Positions 25,808 through 35,270 of a DNA stretch of 64,000 nt are shown in pieces. Made by a program: the position numbers and the translations under genes. The stretch comes from Kordia periserrulae (GTDB taxonomy: Bacteria > Bacteroidota > Bacteroidia > Flavobacteriales > Flavobacteriaceae): contig NZ_QBKT01000005.1 in NCBI RefSeq assembly GCF_003054265.1, positions 62,001 to 126,000 of the forward strand, written 5' to 3'. How positions within the stretch are numbered: the first letter of the stretch is position 1; each line of letters opens with the position of its first letter. The notes under the pieces were generated by a model, which did not search any database, was not told where the DNA came from, and saw only the letters and a program-made list of their open reading frames with translations.

Positions 25808-28258
25808 ATGAAAAAGAGTTTGTTTTTACTGAGTATTGTGCTATTTTTCACACTTGTCTCAGTAGCACAGCCGCCGAATGATGGTTATTATTTAGATGGA
25901 GTTAACGATTATATTGAATTGATTGATTCTGACAATATCAATACGACAATTGTTAACAACAGAACCATTGAAGGCTATTTTAAGGTTGATGATGCTACTA
26001 ACAGGCAAGTCATTTATAAAGAAGGAGGCGGTTCAAGAGGAATCGTTATTTATGTTGAAAATAATTATATAGTTGTTGGCGGATATAACCGATCGAACAG
26101 CGATTACACACCACGATGGGATGGAACATATTTTAGAGAACCTATCAGTAATGGCACTTGGTATCATGTGGCATTGGTGTTTGATAATGTTTCGACTCCT
26201 GTAAATAATCCAATTGCTGCTTCTGACAATACCAACTTAAAATGGTATTTGGATGGAACACTGATGGACTCCAGAGCAGGTTTTGAAATTAGAGGACATT
26301 CTGGAGATGTCAATTTAGGACGTTCCGATTCTAATTTTCGATATCCTAATTGTACTTCTTGGACTACTGGTGGAAGTTCAGAATACTGTTTTGATTCAAA
26401 CAGTCAATCCAACGCAAACAACTATTTTGGAGGAAATATTTGGGGATTCAGAATTTGGGACGATGTACGAACCGCTACAGAAATTGACACCAATAAAGAC
26501 GTACTCATCACTTCCGTCGGAACTGATGGTTTGGTTGCTGCACTGGATGGTGATACCATTTCTTATTTAAATGATAGCAATGCCGTTACAACAGCTTCTG
26601 CAAGTAACAAAACGGTCATTACGTGGTCAACAACCGCAGCGACTACAAGTTGGACAACTGACTCCAATTGGGTTGGTGGCGTTGCTCCAGATGCGACAAA
26701 ATTGGAATCGGTTATCATTCCTTCGTCAGCGAGTAATTATCCTGTGTTAACGGCGCACACTGTGGTTGGAGAACTAACAGTAAGTGCATCTGCTAGCATT
26801 ACTGTAAATGCTGGCGCTACACTAGATGTATATTACGACATTACCAATAACGGAACAATTACCATTGAAAATGATGGCGCATTGCTCGCGCGTGAAAATA
26901 TTCCCGTAAAAGGAACAGGAAACTTTATTGTAAAGCGAGATTCTCCAAATTATACTGACCGATATTTTTATTCGTATTGGTCTACACCTGTTGATGAAAC
27001 CAGTTCTGTAATTGCTACAATTTTTCCGAATGTTGGCGGCTATGACTATTATTGGGATGCTTCTTCAACAAATGCATTTTGGAATAATAATCACACCAAT
27101 ATGGAAGTCGGGCGTGGCTATGCGTTTAGAGCGAATCACTTTAATGTAGAAACTGCCATTTTTGATGGAACTGTAAACAATGGAGACATCACAGAGCCTG
27201 TTTTTTACACCAATGACCCAAATTCAGGAGAATCTGGCTATAATATCATCGGAAATCCGTATCCATCAGCTATTGATTGGCAACAGTTTCACGCAGACAA
27301 TGCTGACGAAATTGAAGGAACTGTCTATTATTGGAGACAAACCGATGCACCTGTAGGTGACAATTTAGCGTCCGATTACATAGAATATAACAATACAGGT
27401 TCCAATCCATTAGGAGCTGCTAATGGAAATATTGGCGTAGCGCAAGGTTTTGCAGTACAGGCGAAAAGTACAGGAAGTGGCTCGGTAACATTTAAAAACG
27501 CACACAGATTAGTTGCTAACAATACACAGTTTTTTAGAGCGAACAGTAGCGATGTTGCCTTTACTACAGAATCTACAGCTACAAGCAACAGCGCAACAGA
27601 CGGACGTTTGTCACTGCGCTTGGCTGGAAACGGATTGTATGTAACGCAATTACTAGGCTTTATCCCGCAAGGAACTACAAATTTTGACGATTTATACGAT
27701 GGAACATTCATCAATGAAGGTGCAGGAATTGAATTTTATTCGTTTTTGGCTACGAACAAACTATCGATTCAAGCTTTGCCAGAATTGAACAATACTGATG
27801 TGGAAGTTCCTTTAGGATATCAAGTGCTTTCCAGCGGAACATATACATTGTCTATTGATGTAGAATATCTTTCGCAAGATTTTGATATTATTCTAGAAGA
27901 TAGATACCAAGGTACATTTACCGATTTACGTCAAACAGCTTACACATTTACAACAAGTCCCACCGAAGAAAATGATCGTTTCTTTTTAAATATTCAATAC
28001 AGAAATACATTAAGCATTGACGATGTTCAGATTGCAGAAGATGAAGTACAAGTTTTAATCAGTGGAAACACTTTACAAACCATCACCAAGCGTACTGATA
28101 TGGAAACGATTGTATTGTATGATATTTCTGGAAAGCAATTATTACAGCGTGAATATGCTAGTAACATCATACTGCCACAATTAGCGAAAGGTGTGTATAT
28201 TGTGCAATATACCACTGAAAATGGAGCTGTGTTGACTAGAAAAATTTTGAAGCCGTAA
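25808..28258 (+). CDS. LamG-domain secreted protein with T9SS type A sorting domain
   Basis: An 816-residue secreted protein. A signal peptide (ends SVAQ) is followed by a LamG/concanavalin-like domain at about residues 25-240 (YYLDGVNDYIELIDSDNI, then WYHVALVFDN, LKWYLDGTLMDSRA and GNIWGFRIWDDVRTATEI). The middle (about 290-590) contains WTTDSNWVGGVAPDATK and a beta-rich region often seen in T9SS cargo. Residues about 597-740 form a module shared with the next gene (RLSLRLAGNG ... YRNTLSID). The C-terminal 75 residues are a type A sorting domain (VLYDISGKQLLQREY ... LAKGVYIVQYTT). The likely role is surface binding of glycans. Confidence 0.9.
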   Translation: MKKSLFLLSIVLFFTLVSVAQPPNDGYYLDGVNDYIELIDSDNINTTIVNNRTIEGYFKVDDATNRQVIYKEGGGSRGIVIYVENNYIVVGGYNRSNSDYTPRWDGTYFREPISNGTWYHVALVFDNVSTPVNNPIAASDNTNLKWYLDGTLMDSRAGFEIRGHSGDVNLGRSDSNFRYPNCTSWTTGGSSEYCFDSNSQSNANNYFGGNIWGFRIWDDVRTATEIDTNKDVLITSVGTDGLVAALDGDTISYLNDSNAVTTASASNKTVITWSTTAATTSWTTDSNWVGGVAPDATKLESVIIPSSASNYPVLTAHTVVGELTVSASASITVNAGATLDVYYDITNNGTITIENDGALLARENIPVKGTGNFIVKRDSPNYTDRYFYSYWSTPVDETSSVIATIFPNVGGYDYYWDASSTNAFWNNNHTNMEVGRGYAFRANHFNVETAIFDGTVNNGDITEPVFYTNDPNSGESGYNIIGNPYPSAIDWQQFHADNADEIEGTVYYWRQTDAPVGDNLASDYIEYNNTGSNPLGAANGNIGVAQGFAVQAKSTGSGSVTFKNAHRLVANNTQFFRANSSDVAFTTESTATSNSATDGRLSLRLAGNGLYVTQLLGFIPQGTTNFDDLYDGTFINEGAGIEFYSFLATNKLSIQALPELNNTDVEVPLGYQVLSSGTYTLSIDVEYLSQDFDIILEDRYQGTFTDLRQTAYTFTTSPTEENDRFFLNIQYRNTLSIDDVQIAEDEVQVLISGNTLQTITKRTDMETIVLYDISGKQLLQREYASNIILPQLAKGVYIVQYTTENGAVLTRKILKP

Positions 28259-28330
28259 CAAATCACGGAAGAGATTCGATTATTTACGTATTATTGTTGT
28301 AGAGATTTATGGACCCCAAACCGCTCTATC

Positions 28331-29125
28331 ATGAAAACAAAATTGGTCACTTTTGGACTATTTTTTGTCGTTTGTATGTCGTTACATAGTCAAATTCATA
28401 TTGAAAATGCTAGCAAACGCACAGACAGCATCACCAAAAATGTAGAAAGCAGTCCCACCGATGGACGAATTTCGTTACGATTGGCTGGAAACGGCTCTTT
28501 TGTGACCATTTTGATAGGTTTTATTCCTGAAGGAACGGTTAACTTTGATGATGGTTATGATGGTTCGTTTATCAATGATGGACAAGCAATTGAATTTTAT
28601 TCTTTTTTGGGTGCGATGCGATTGTCCATTCAAGCCTTACCAGAACTGACAAATGTGGATATGCAAGTTCCGTTAGGCTACGAACTAACGTCCGATGGAG
28701 ATTATACGATATCTATTGATGCAGAATTTTTAGATCCAAACTTCGATATCATTCTTGAAGATAGTCATCAAAATGTATTTACGGATTTACGCCAAACAGG
28801 ATATACGTTTTCAGGAATTACAGGAGAAACACATGATCGTTTTTTTCTAAATTTGGTATATCGGAACACGCTAAGCCTTGATGAATTCACAGAAGCTTCT
28901 CAAGCTATTCATGCCTATTTTTCTGGAAATTATTTAAAATTACATACCAAACGCACCGATATTTCCAAAGTGACTGTATATACAACAATAGGTAAACAAC
29001 TACTTACGAGTGATTTTGCACAAAAAATCATGCTTCCAAACCTTTCCAACGGAGTTTACATTGTACGTTTCACTACTACATCAGGAACACAAATCACTCA
29101 AAAAATCAAAAAACAAACCATCTAA
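28331..29125 (+). CDS. short T9SS type A cargo protein, partial paralogue of its upstream neighbour
   Basis: A 264-residue secreted protein. A signal peptide (MKTKLVTFGLFFVVCMSLHS) leads after about 20 residues straight into the module that ends the preceding protein: SPTDGRISLRLAGNGSFVTI, then GFIPEGTVNFDDGYDGSFIN, then LSIQALPELTNVDMQVPLGY. It keeps the type A sorting tail (VYTTIGKQLLTSD ... LSNGVYIVRFTT). It looks like a duplicate that lost the LamG and middle parts. The 72-base gap suggests co-transcription. It may be a minimal form displaying only the shared module on the surface. Confidence 0.85.
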   Translation: MKTKLVTFGLFFVVCMSLHSQIHIENASKRTDSITKNVESSPTDGRISLRLAGNGSFVTILIGFIPEGTVNFDDGYDGSFINDGQAIEFYSFLGAMRLSIQALPELTNVDMQVPLGYELTSDGDYTISIDAEFLDPNFDIILEDSHQNVFTDLRQTGYTFSGITGETHDRFFLNLVYRNTLSLDEFTEASQAIHAYFSGNYLKLHTKRTDISKVTVYTTIGKQLLTSDFAQKIMLPNLSNGVYIVRFTTTSGTQITQKIKKQTI

Positions 29126-29349
29126 TCACACTTTATCGATAAAAATTGTATTTCATCGATTTCTCAAAGAAATTTTTTTGCCATTCTTCTAACGGTTAGA
29201 TAATTAGGAATTTTGTCCTGTTGATTTAGTAGTAAGATATTTTTTTTCATGGTTTAACAATAATATACGTAACCTACTTGACACATTTAGTACAATGTTG
29301 ATAGCCCTAATTAACTGTATTATAATTAAAATGGATTGGTTGATGAAAG

Positions 29350-29377
29350 CCCTTTAAATTCTTTAAAGGGTTTTTTT
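29350..29377 (+). terminator. Rho-independent terminator
   Basis: CCCTTTAAA-TTC-TTTAAAGGG is a perfect 9-bp stem with a 3-base loop, followed by seven Ts. It lies 225 bases after the last T9SS gene, far for that gene alone, so it may end a small RNA starting in the gap. Confidence 0.85.
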
Positions 29378-29612
29378 ATGCGCTAAATTGAAGCTACAAT
29401 GAGCCTAAAAAGGCAAAAAAATGTCTTTTATCGAAAAGTTGTAGCGTTTCAACGGAAAAACAAATTTTCATCTCCTAAAAAAGACGGAAACATTTACAAT
29501 ACAATACATTTGAAACATCATTACAAACTGGTTTATCCGATTTATTCTGGGGTAAAAAAATGATTAATAATATGGTAGGTTAGTTTTATTTTTAGATAGT
29601 TTGTAAGATCAC

Positions 29613-29636
29613 AAAAGCCGCTTTAAAGCGGCTTTT
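29613..29636. terminator. perfect palindrome, probable two-way terminator
   Basis: AAAAGCCGC-TTTAAA-GCGGCTTTT is a perfect hairpin with A and T tails on its arms, so it can terminate in both directions. On the minus strand it could serve purE, though 294 bases lie between. Confidence 0.75.
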
Positions 29637-29929
29637 GATGTTTTTATACGTTACTCGAAGTAAACTTTATATGTCAAAGCAGTAGTTTTATCTTTTCCTG
29701 CGGTTTTATATTCTCCTTAAAGAGAAAAACAAAAACACCTCTGGAAATCGTAGATTCATGAGTTCCTTTATTTAAAATAGAAAACTCACGAACTAAAAGT
29801 GCCCTTTCTTTTGTTTCTTTTCTTTGGGCAAGCAAAGAATAAGAAAATAAAGAACTTAAAATCTAGTTGTTTACGTTTTTGTTATTGAAAAAAAATTTTT
29901 AGAATAAAAATTTATATCGAATAGGCGCT

Positions 29930-30415
29930 TTATTTAGCAACTTTCTTAGCGCCTTCAATCACTTTCTGTTTCAAACCTTCTTTGTATACTAAAATTTTAT
30001 CCAACACACACTTATCAGAACTTCCGATAATCTGTGCTGCTAAAATTCCAGCATTCTTTGCGCCATCTAATGCAACAGTTGCTACAGGAACGCCGCCAGG
30101 CATTTGCAAAATGGACAATACAGAATCCCAACCGTCAATTGAATTTCTAGATTTTACAGGCACACCAATCACAGGTAGTGGAGACAAGGAAGCCACCATG
30201 CCAGGTAAGTGTGCTGCGCCACCAGCGCCCGCAATAATCACACTGATGCCGCGCGTGTGTGCATTTTTTCCATAGTCAAACAACTTCTCAGGAGTTCGAT
30301 GTGCGGATACAATATCGACTTCAATTTCAATATCAAAACCTTCCAAAATATCGATTGCTTCTTGCATTATAGGAAGATCGCTAGTACTTCCCATAATAAT
30401 TCCCACTTTTGCCAT
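29930..30415 (-). CDS. purE: 5-(carboxyamino)imidazole ribonucleotide mutase
   Basis: A 161-residue class I PurE, which moves the carboxyl group of N5-CAIR to give CAIR in purine synthesis. The nucleotide site is IIMGSTSDLPIMQEA, followed by SAHRTPEKL and the loop IAGAGGAAHLPGMVAS. Length is typical. The start follows the purK stop with one base between, so they form an operon purK-purE and act in consecutive steps. Confidence 0.97.
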   Translation of the reverse strand: MAKVGIIMGSTSDLPIMQEAIDILEGFDIEIEVDIVSAHRTPEKLFDYGKNAHTRGISVIIAGAGGAAHLPGMVASLSPLPVIGVPVKSRNSIDGWDSVLSILQMPGGVPVATVALDGAKNAGILAAQIIGSSDKCVLDKILVYKEGLKQKVIEGAKKVAK

Positions 30416-30416
30416 A

Positions 30417-31571
30417 TTATTTGCTAATTACGTTGATTGTTTGTTTTACTTCCGCTGCTACTTTTCGTGCTGCTGCCACATCTTCGTTTACAATAGTTAC
30501 ATGTCCCATTTTACGAAACGGACGTGTTTGTTTTTTTCCATAAATATGTGGTGTTACACCTTCCATTTGCATGATTTTCTCAATATTTTCATAGACTACA
30601 TCACCTGTATGACCTTCGGCGCCCACTAAATTGACCATAATTCCCGCGACTTTACTTTCGGTTTTTCCTAACGGAAGATTCAAAATAGCACGTACATGTT
30701 GTTCAAATTGATCTGTATAGCTTGCTTCAATGCTGTAATGTCCGCTATTATGTGGTCTTGGTGCGACTTCATTAACTAAAATTTCATCGTTTTGGGTTTG
30801 AAACATCTCCACAGCTAAAATTCCCGTATGCTGAAACGCTTCTGACACTTGCAACGCGACTTTTCTAGCTTTTTCTTCAATTTCTTGAGGAATTCGTGCT
30901 GGACAAATTACATATTCTACCTGATTGGCTTCTGGGTGAAACTCCATTTCGACCACAGGATAGGTTTTCATTTCGCCTGAAACATTTCGCGCTACAATCA
31001 CAGCAAGTTCATTCTTAAAATCAATCATTTTCTCTGCCATACACTCTACATTGGGCAACGTTTCCAAATCTTCTACCGTACGTATCACTTTTACGCCGTT
31101 TCCGTCATAGCCAAATTGCGTGCTTTTCCACACAAACGGAATGGAAATAACGTCGTTTTCTACACTGTGTATCAATTCTTCCAATGACATATAAATTGAA
31201 AAAGGTGCTGTCGGAATGTTGTTTTTTTGATAAAAAAGCTTCTGAACTCCTTTATTTTGAATCGTTTGTAAGGTTTTTGGAGAAGGATATACCTGTACAC
31301 CTTCATCTTCCAATTTTTGCAAAGCATCGACGTTTACGTGTTCAATTTCGAACGTTAATACATCTACTTTTTTTCCAAAATTATACACCGTATTAAAGTC
31401 CATCAAATCACCTTGATGAAATTCGTTACAAGCAATTTTACACGGAGCTTCGGCACTTGGATCTAAGACCGAAGTATATATATCAAACTTTCGCGTAGCG
31501 TACAACATCATTTTTCCTAATTGTCCGCCACCTAGAATTCCCAATTTAAAATCAGAGGAGAAATAATTCAT
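30417..31571 (-). CDS. purK: 5-(carboxyamino)imidazole ribonucleotide synthase
   Basis: A 384-residue ATP-grasp enzyme that makes N5-CAIR from AIR, bicarbonate and ATP. The N-terminal nucleotide-binding start is KLGILGGGQLGKMMLYATRK; ATP-grasp parts include PFVWKSTQFGYDGNGVKVI, ILVNEVAPRPHNSGHYSIEA (catalytic Glu-Asn region) and the C-terminal AEGHTGDVVYENI. It is the first gene of the purK-purE operon and is divergent from the HPRT-Adk gene. Confidence 0.97.
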   Translation of the reverse strand: MNYFSSDFKLGILGGGQLGKMMLYATRKFDIYTSVLDPSAEAPCKIACNEFHQGDLMDFNTVYNFGKKVDVLTFEIEHVNVDALQKLEDEGVQVYPSPKTLQTIQNKGVQKLFYQKNNIPTAPFSIYMSLEELIHSVENDVISIPFVWKSTQFGYDGNGVKVIRTVEDLETLPNVECMAEKMIDFKNELAVIVARNVSGEMKTYPVVEMEFHPEANQVEYVICPARIPQEIEEKARKVALQVSEAFQHTGILAVEMFQTQNDEILVNEVAPRPHNSGHYSIEASYTDQFEQHVRAILNLPLGKTESKVAGIMVNLVGAEGHTGDVVYENIEKIMQMEGVTPHIYGKKQTRPFRKMGHVTIVNEDVAAARKVAAEVKQTINVISK

Positions 31572-31589
31572 CAGTTTTTACATTTTTGA

Positions 31590-31605
31590 CAAAAGTACAA
31601 ATCTA
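31590..31605 (-). promoter_or_regulatory. two adjacent -7 boxes for purK
   Basis: On the minus strand TAGATTTG and TACTTTTG lie back to back, both matching TAnnTTTG, 19-34 bases before the purK start. Only one is likely used; which cannot be told. Confidence 0.45.
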
Positions 31606-31639
31606 AACTCGTAAAAGTAAATTCGTTAAAATCAATTTG

Positions 31640-31647
31640 TATCTTTG
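31640..31647 (+). promoter_or_regulatory. -7 box for the HPRT-Adk operon
   Basis: TATCTTTG followed by CACC is a full TAnnTTTG match, 61 bases before the GTG start. It is part of the divergent promoter region shared with purK. Confidence 0.55.
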
Positions 31648-31707
31648 CACCTTTAAAAGCATTTTGAGCTGCAATTTGGCAGAAATTCATAGAAAAAGAA
31701 CAAAAGC

Positions 31708-32814
31708 GTGATCAAATTACACGATAAATATTTCAAGAAATTCATCTCTCAAGAACAAATTCAAGAAGCTGTTGCGAAAATGGCGATGGAAATTGCCAAA
31801 GATGTCAAAGAAGAGCAACCTATCTTCGTTGGAATTTTGAACGGTGTTTTTATGTTTTTTGCTGATTTTATGAAAGTTTACAATTATCCGTGCGAAATGA
31901 CTTTTGTAAAATTATCATCCTATCATGGAACCTCTTCTTCGGGCGAAATTAAAGAGCTGATTGGGCTTTCGCAAGATATTGAAGGAAGAACGGTGATTGT
32001 TTTGGAAGATATTATCGACACGGGAAACACACTCGACGAATTGCACGCGATTTTTAAGGCAAAAAAAGTAAAAGACTTTAAAATTGGAACTTTATTTTTT
32101 AAGCCAGAAGCTTATCAAAAACAACACAAAATAGATTATATCGGAATGGAAATTCCCAACGAATTCATTGTCGGGTACGGACTCGATTATGACGAATTGG
32201 GAAGAAATCTACCCGAAGTATACCAATTACACACAAACAACATGATTAATTTAATTTTATTCGGAAAGCCAGGTGCTGGAAAAGGAACACAGGCAAATTT
32301 CTTAAAAGAAAAATACAATTTAGTGCATATCTCAACAGGAGATGTGTTTCGATACAACATAAAAAACGGAACAGAATTAGGCGTTTTAGCAAAATCCTAT
32401 ATTGATAAAGGCGATTTGGTTCCTGACGAAGTAACGATTAACATGTTGCAAGCGGAAGTGGAGAAAAACCCAGAGGCGAACGGATTTATCTTTGATGGTT
32501 TCCCAAGAACCACCGCGCAAGCCGAAGCACTCGATAATTTCCTAACAACAAAAGACATGGGAATTTCTGCAACAATCGCATTAGAAGCAGATGATGAAAT
32601 TTTGATTCAACGTTTGCTAGAGCGTGGAAAAGTAAGTGGAAGAGCAGACGATCAAGACGAAGCTAAAATTAGAAATCGTTTTGACGAATACAATCAAAAA
32701 ACGGCTCCGTTGATTGATTTTTACAAGAAGCAAAACAAATTTCACAGTGTGAACGGAATCGGAACGATTGAAGAAATCACTGTGCGTTTAAGTTCAGTTA
32801 TTGATGAATTATAA
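31708..32814 (+). CDS. adk: hypoxanthine phosphoribosyltransferase-adenylate kinase fusion
   Basis: A 368-residue two-enzyme fusion. Residues 1-170 are a hypoxanthine/guanine phosphoribosyltransferase with the PRPP loop VIVLEDIIDTGNTL (about 96-109), which salvages purine bases. Residues 179-368 are a short-type adenylate kinase with the P-loop FGKPGAGKGTQ (185-195), DGFPRTTAQAEAL and a compact lid (LLERGKVSGRADDQD). The second domain starts with its own Met (MINLILFGKPG), so it could also be made alone. The start codon is GTG (GTG ATC AAA TTA). The fusion is known in flavobacteria. Salvage and nucleotide balancing are thus in one chain, beside purK-purE. Confidence 0.95.
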   Translation: MIKLHDKYFKKFISQEQIQEAVAKMAMEIAKDVKEEQPIFVGILNGVFMFFADFMKVYNYPCEMTFVKLSSYHGTSSSGEIKELIGLSQDIEGRTVIVLEDIIDTGNTLDELHAIFKAKKVKDFKIGTLFFKPEAYQKQHKIDYIGMEIPNEFIVGYGLDYDELGRNLPEVYQLHTNNMINLILFGKPGAGKGTQANFLKEKYNLVHISTGDVFRYNIKNGTELGVLAKSYIDKGDLVPDEVTINMLQAEVEKNPEANGFIFDGFPRTTAQAEALDNFLTTKDMGISATIALEADDEILIQRLLERGKVSGRADDQDEAKIRNRFDEYNQKTAPLIDFYKKQNKFHSVNGIGTIEEITVRLSSVIDEL

Positions 32815-33610
32815 CAACGAAATTTACATACAAAAATTACAACAAGAATTGGCGCCGCTGCAACAACAAATCGTGGCGCATTCTTTATACAACAACGTGA
32901 ATTCTGTAGCCGCGTTGAATACGTTTATGGAGTATCACGTTTTTGCGGTATTTGATTTTATGTCACTGCTCAAAGCATTGCAACTTCATCTCACGCAAAC
33001 AAACGTGCCGTGGACACCGAAAGGAAATCCTGCTACGCGTCGTTTTATCAACGAAATTGTTTTTGGTGAAGAAAGCGATGTCGATAAAGACGGAAAACCG
33101 TTGAGTCACTACGAAATGTATGTAGAAGCGATGGAAGCTTCTGGAGCCAATACAAAGACAATTCAAGAGTGTATATTACATATTGAAAACGGTCAAAATA
33201 TTGCGGAAAGTCTTGAAGCAGTCAACGCAACAAAAGCGGTTCAGGAATTTGTCAACTTTACGTTTTCTATCATACAAACACAGGAAGTCCATAAAATTGC
33301 AGCGGTTTTTACCTTTGGTCGCGAAGATTTAATTCCGAATATGTTTTTAGAAATGGTGAAAGGAATTGATCAAAAAGGAATTGATGTCAATTTGGATAAA
33401 TTTATTTATTATTTAGAACGACATATTGAATTGGACGGTGACGAACACGGACCTTTGGCATTGCAGATGGTACAAGAACTGTGCGGTTCAGACGTTCAAA
33501 AATGGCAAGATTGTATCGAAGTCAGTAAACAAGCGTTGCAACACAGAATCAATCTCTGGACAGCCATTGAAACCAAAATAGTGCGACACTTGCAACGAGA
33601 ATTTGCATAG
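32804..33610 (+). CDS. DUF3050 family protein (heme-oxygenase-like fold)
   Basis: A 268-residue cytoplasmic protein of the DUF3050 family. Typical parts are VAALNTFMEYHVFAVFDFMS, WTPKGNPATRRFINEIVFGE, SHYEMYVEAMEASGAN and ERHIELDGDEHGPLALQMV. The helical layout and conserved His and Glu residues resemble heme-oxygenase-like diiron proteins. I infer a possible metal site but the family has no settled function. The start at 32804 overlaps the adenylate kinase end by 11 bases, so translation is coupled. An alternate TTG three bases earlier is less likely. Confidence 0.85.
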   Translation: MNYNNEIYIQKLQQELAPLQQQIVAHSLYNNVNSVAALNTFMEYHVFAVFDFMSLLKALQLHLTQTNVPWTPKGNPATRRFINEIVFGEESDVDKDGKPLSHYEMYVEAMEASGANTKTIQECILHIENGQNIAESLEAVNATKAVQEFVNFTFSIIQTQEVHKIAAVFTFGREDLIPNMFLEMVKGIDQKGIDVNLDKFIYYLERHIELDGDEHGPLALQMVQELCGSDVQKWQDCIEVSKQALQHRINLWTAIETKIVRHLQREFA

Positions 33611-33721
33611 TCAACTACTTCGGGGCAAGCTCATAAAGCATTCCGTAGCAACTATTAAAAATATTTCTACGCAAGCGTCGGAGCATTATAAATCTCGATT
33701 ATCGAGTAAAACAACGAAAAA

Positions 33722-34720
33722 ATGACAGAAGGGAATTTTGTAGATTATGTAAAAATGCATTTGACTTCCGGAAACGGAGGAAAAGGCTCTATGCACTTAT
33801 TGCGCGAAAAATACAACGCAAAAGGCGGTCCTGATGGCGGAGATGGCGGACGTGGCGGACATATCATCGTACGCGGAAATCAAAACCTTTGGACGCTGTT
33901 TCACTACAAATTGAAACGACACTTCAAAGCAGGTCACGGCGAACATGGAAGTGGAAATCGTAGTACGGGAGCTGATGGCGAAGATATCTATTTAGATGTT
34001 CCGTTGGGAACGGTAGTTCGTGATAAAGAAACCAATACGATTCTTTTTGAAATTACCGAACACGGCGAGGAAAAAATCATTGCTAAAGGAGGAAAAGGCG
34101 GACGCGGAAACTGGCATTTTAAATCGTCCACAAACCAAACACCACGCTATGCGCAACCTGGCATTCCTGGTGAAGAAATTGACGTGATTTTTGAATTGAA
34201 AGTCTTAGCAGATGTCGGTTTGGTAGGATTTCCGAATGCTGGAAAATCTACGCTGTTGTCTGTAATCACTTCGGCAAAACCTAAAATTGGCGATTATGAG
34301 TTTACGACCTTAAAACCAAATTTAGGCATTGTAGAATACCGCGATTTCAAATCGTTTGTCATGGCAGACATTCCTGGAATCATTGAAGGAGCTGCGGAAG
34401 GAAAAGGTTTGGGACATTACTTTTTGCGTCATATAGAGCGAAATTCGACCTTGCTATTTTTAATTCCTGCCGACAGCGCCGATATTTCCAAAGAATACGA
34501 CATCTTACTCAACGAATTAAAAAAATACAATCCCGAATTGTTAGATAAAGAACGTTTTATCGCCATTTCAAAATCAGACATGTTAGACGACGAACTGAAA
34601 GCCGAAATGCGCGTTGAATTGGATAAAGATTTAAGCGTTCCGTACATGTTTATTTCTTCTGTAGCACAACAAGGCATTATGGAGTTGAAAGACAAACTCT
34701 GGGAAATGTTAAACAAATAA
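33722..34720 (+). CDS. obgE: GTPase Obg/CgtA
   Basis: A 332-residue ribosome-assembly GTPase. Residues 1-157 are the glycine-rich Obg domain ([38 protein letters not shown]). The G domain follows, with the P-loop [14 protein letters not shown], switch [18 protein letters not shown] and the specificity motif AISKSDMLD. The variable C-terminal domain is absent, as is common in Bacteroidota. It binds the large ribosomal subunit and is essential in most bacteria. A strong terminator follows directly. Confidence 0.97.
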   Translation: MTEGNFVDYVKMHLTSGNGGKGSMHLLREKYNAKGGPDGGDGGRGGHIIVRGNQNLWTLFHYKLKRHFKAGHGEHGSGNRSTGADGEDIYLDVPLGTVVRDKETNTILFEITEHGEEKIIAKGGKGGRGNWHFKSSTNQTPRYAQPGIPGEEIDVIFELKVLADVGLVGFPNAGKSTLLSVITSAKPKIGDYEFTTLKPNLGIVEYRDFKSFVMADIPGIIEGAAEGKGLGHYFLRHIERNSTLLFLIPADSADISKEYDILLNELKKYNPELLDKERFIAISKSDMLDDELKAEMRVELDKDLSVPYMFISSVAQQGIMELKDKLWEMLNK

Positions 34721-34726
34721 TAATGA

Positions 34727-34749
34727 GCGACTTTTGAGTCGCTTTTTTT
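34727..34749 (+). terminator. Rho-independent terminator of obgE
   Basis: GCGACT-TTTG-AGTCGC forms a 6-bp stem with a 4-base loop followed by seven Ts, six bases after the obgE stop codon. Confidence 0.88.
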
Positions 34750-34781
34750 GTATCTTTTTTCAAAATAAATCATCAATCATC

Positions 34782-35222
34782 ATGAATATTCATAGTTTCA
34801 AAACACTTTTTGTTTGTCTTTTTTTAGTTGGGATTCAATTAAGTTTCGCACAAAAAGATGAACGTATTTCTACCATAGATTTTGTGCAGATTGTGGATAA
34901 CAATAGAGAAGAAGCATTGTTTTATTACGAACACAACTGGAAAATTTTACGATTACTAGCAATGAAGCAAAAGTATATTTCTTCGTTTGAAATTATGGAA
35001 ACATCGTATTCGGAAGAAGCGCCGTTTCATCTCATGTTGATTACAACATACACCAACAAAGAACAATACGAACAACGCGAAGAACATTTTCAAGAACTCA
35101 TCAAACAAAAAGGAAAGCTAGAACTATTAAACGATAAAAAACCGCCACAATTCCGAAAAAATATATTCCGCAAAGAAAATGTGCAGCATTTGTCTGAGGG
35201 AATTTCGGTGATAAAACATTAG
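34782..35222 (+). CDS. secreted small protein of unknown function
   Basis: A 146-residue exported protein. The ATG at 34782 is chosen because it begins a clear signal peptide (MNIHSFKTLFVCLFLVGIQL, cleavage after SFAQ), while the in-frame ATG at 34734 lies inside the obgE terminator. The mature part (about 120 residues) is rich in Glu and aromatic residues, with FYYEHNWKILRLLAMKQKYI and FHLMLITTYTNKEQYEQREE. The latter looks like an antibiotic-biosynthesis-monooxygenase-type (ferredoxin-like) fold, which is only an impression. Confidence 0.6.
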   Translation: MNIHSFKTLFVCLFLVGIQLSFAQKDERISTIDFVQIVDNNREEALFYYEHNWKILRLLAMKQKYISSFEIMETSYSEEAPFHLMLITTYTNKEQYEQREEHFQELIKQKGKLELLNDKKPPQFRKNIFRKENVQHLSEGISVIKH

Positions 35223-35270
35223 CACAGTTTCTCGTAAAATCTTTAAATTGTCTTACCAAAAAACAACACC

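Larger units (their letters stand above)
29126..29929. other. 804-base region without a supported gene
   Basis: No open reading frame of note lies here. It has two strong terminator-like hairpins (29350-29377 and 29613-29636, listed separately). Between them GCTACAA (29393) can pair with TTGTAGC (29439), enclosing a small GCC/GGC hairpin. A long imperfect hairpin lies at 29814-29846 (TTTCTTTTCTTTG ... CAAAGAATAAGAAA). The presence of terminators with no gene in front suggests one or two short non-coding transcripts, but no known RNA family was recognised. Confidence 0.5.

Noticed and set aside
29331-29357. Micro-frame MDWLMKAL as an attenuator leader peptide
   Set aside because: No gene follows the terminator in that direction and no run of regulatory codons is present.
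29814-29846. Hairpin TTTCTTTTCTTTG ... CAAAGAATAAGAAA as a terminator
   Set aside because: The stem is AT-rich, has a bulge and lacks a following T run, so it is a weak candidate.
33611-33721. Two similar stretches (GGGGCAAGCTCATAAAGCATT and GCAAGCGTCGGAGCATT, the first slightly shortened in reading) and the palindrome CTCGATTATCGAG before obgE
   Set aside because: The matches are short and imperfect, and no known regulatory element or repeat family fits; kept only as a note.
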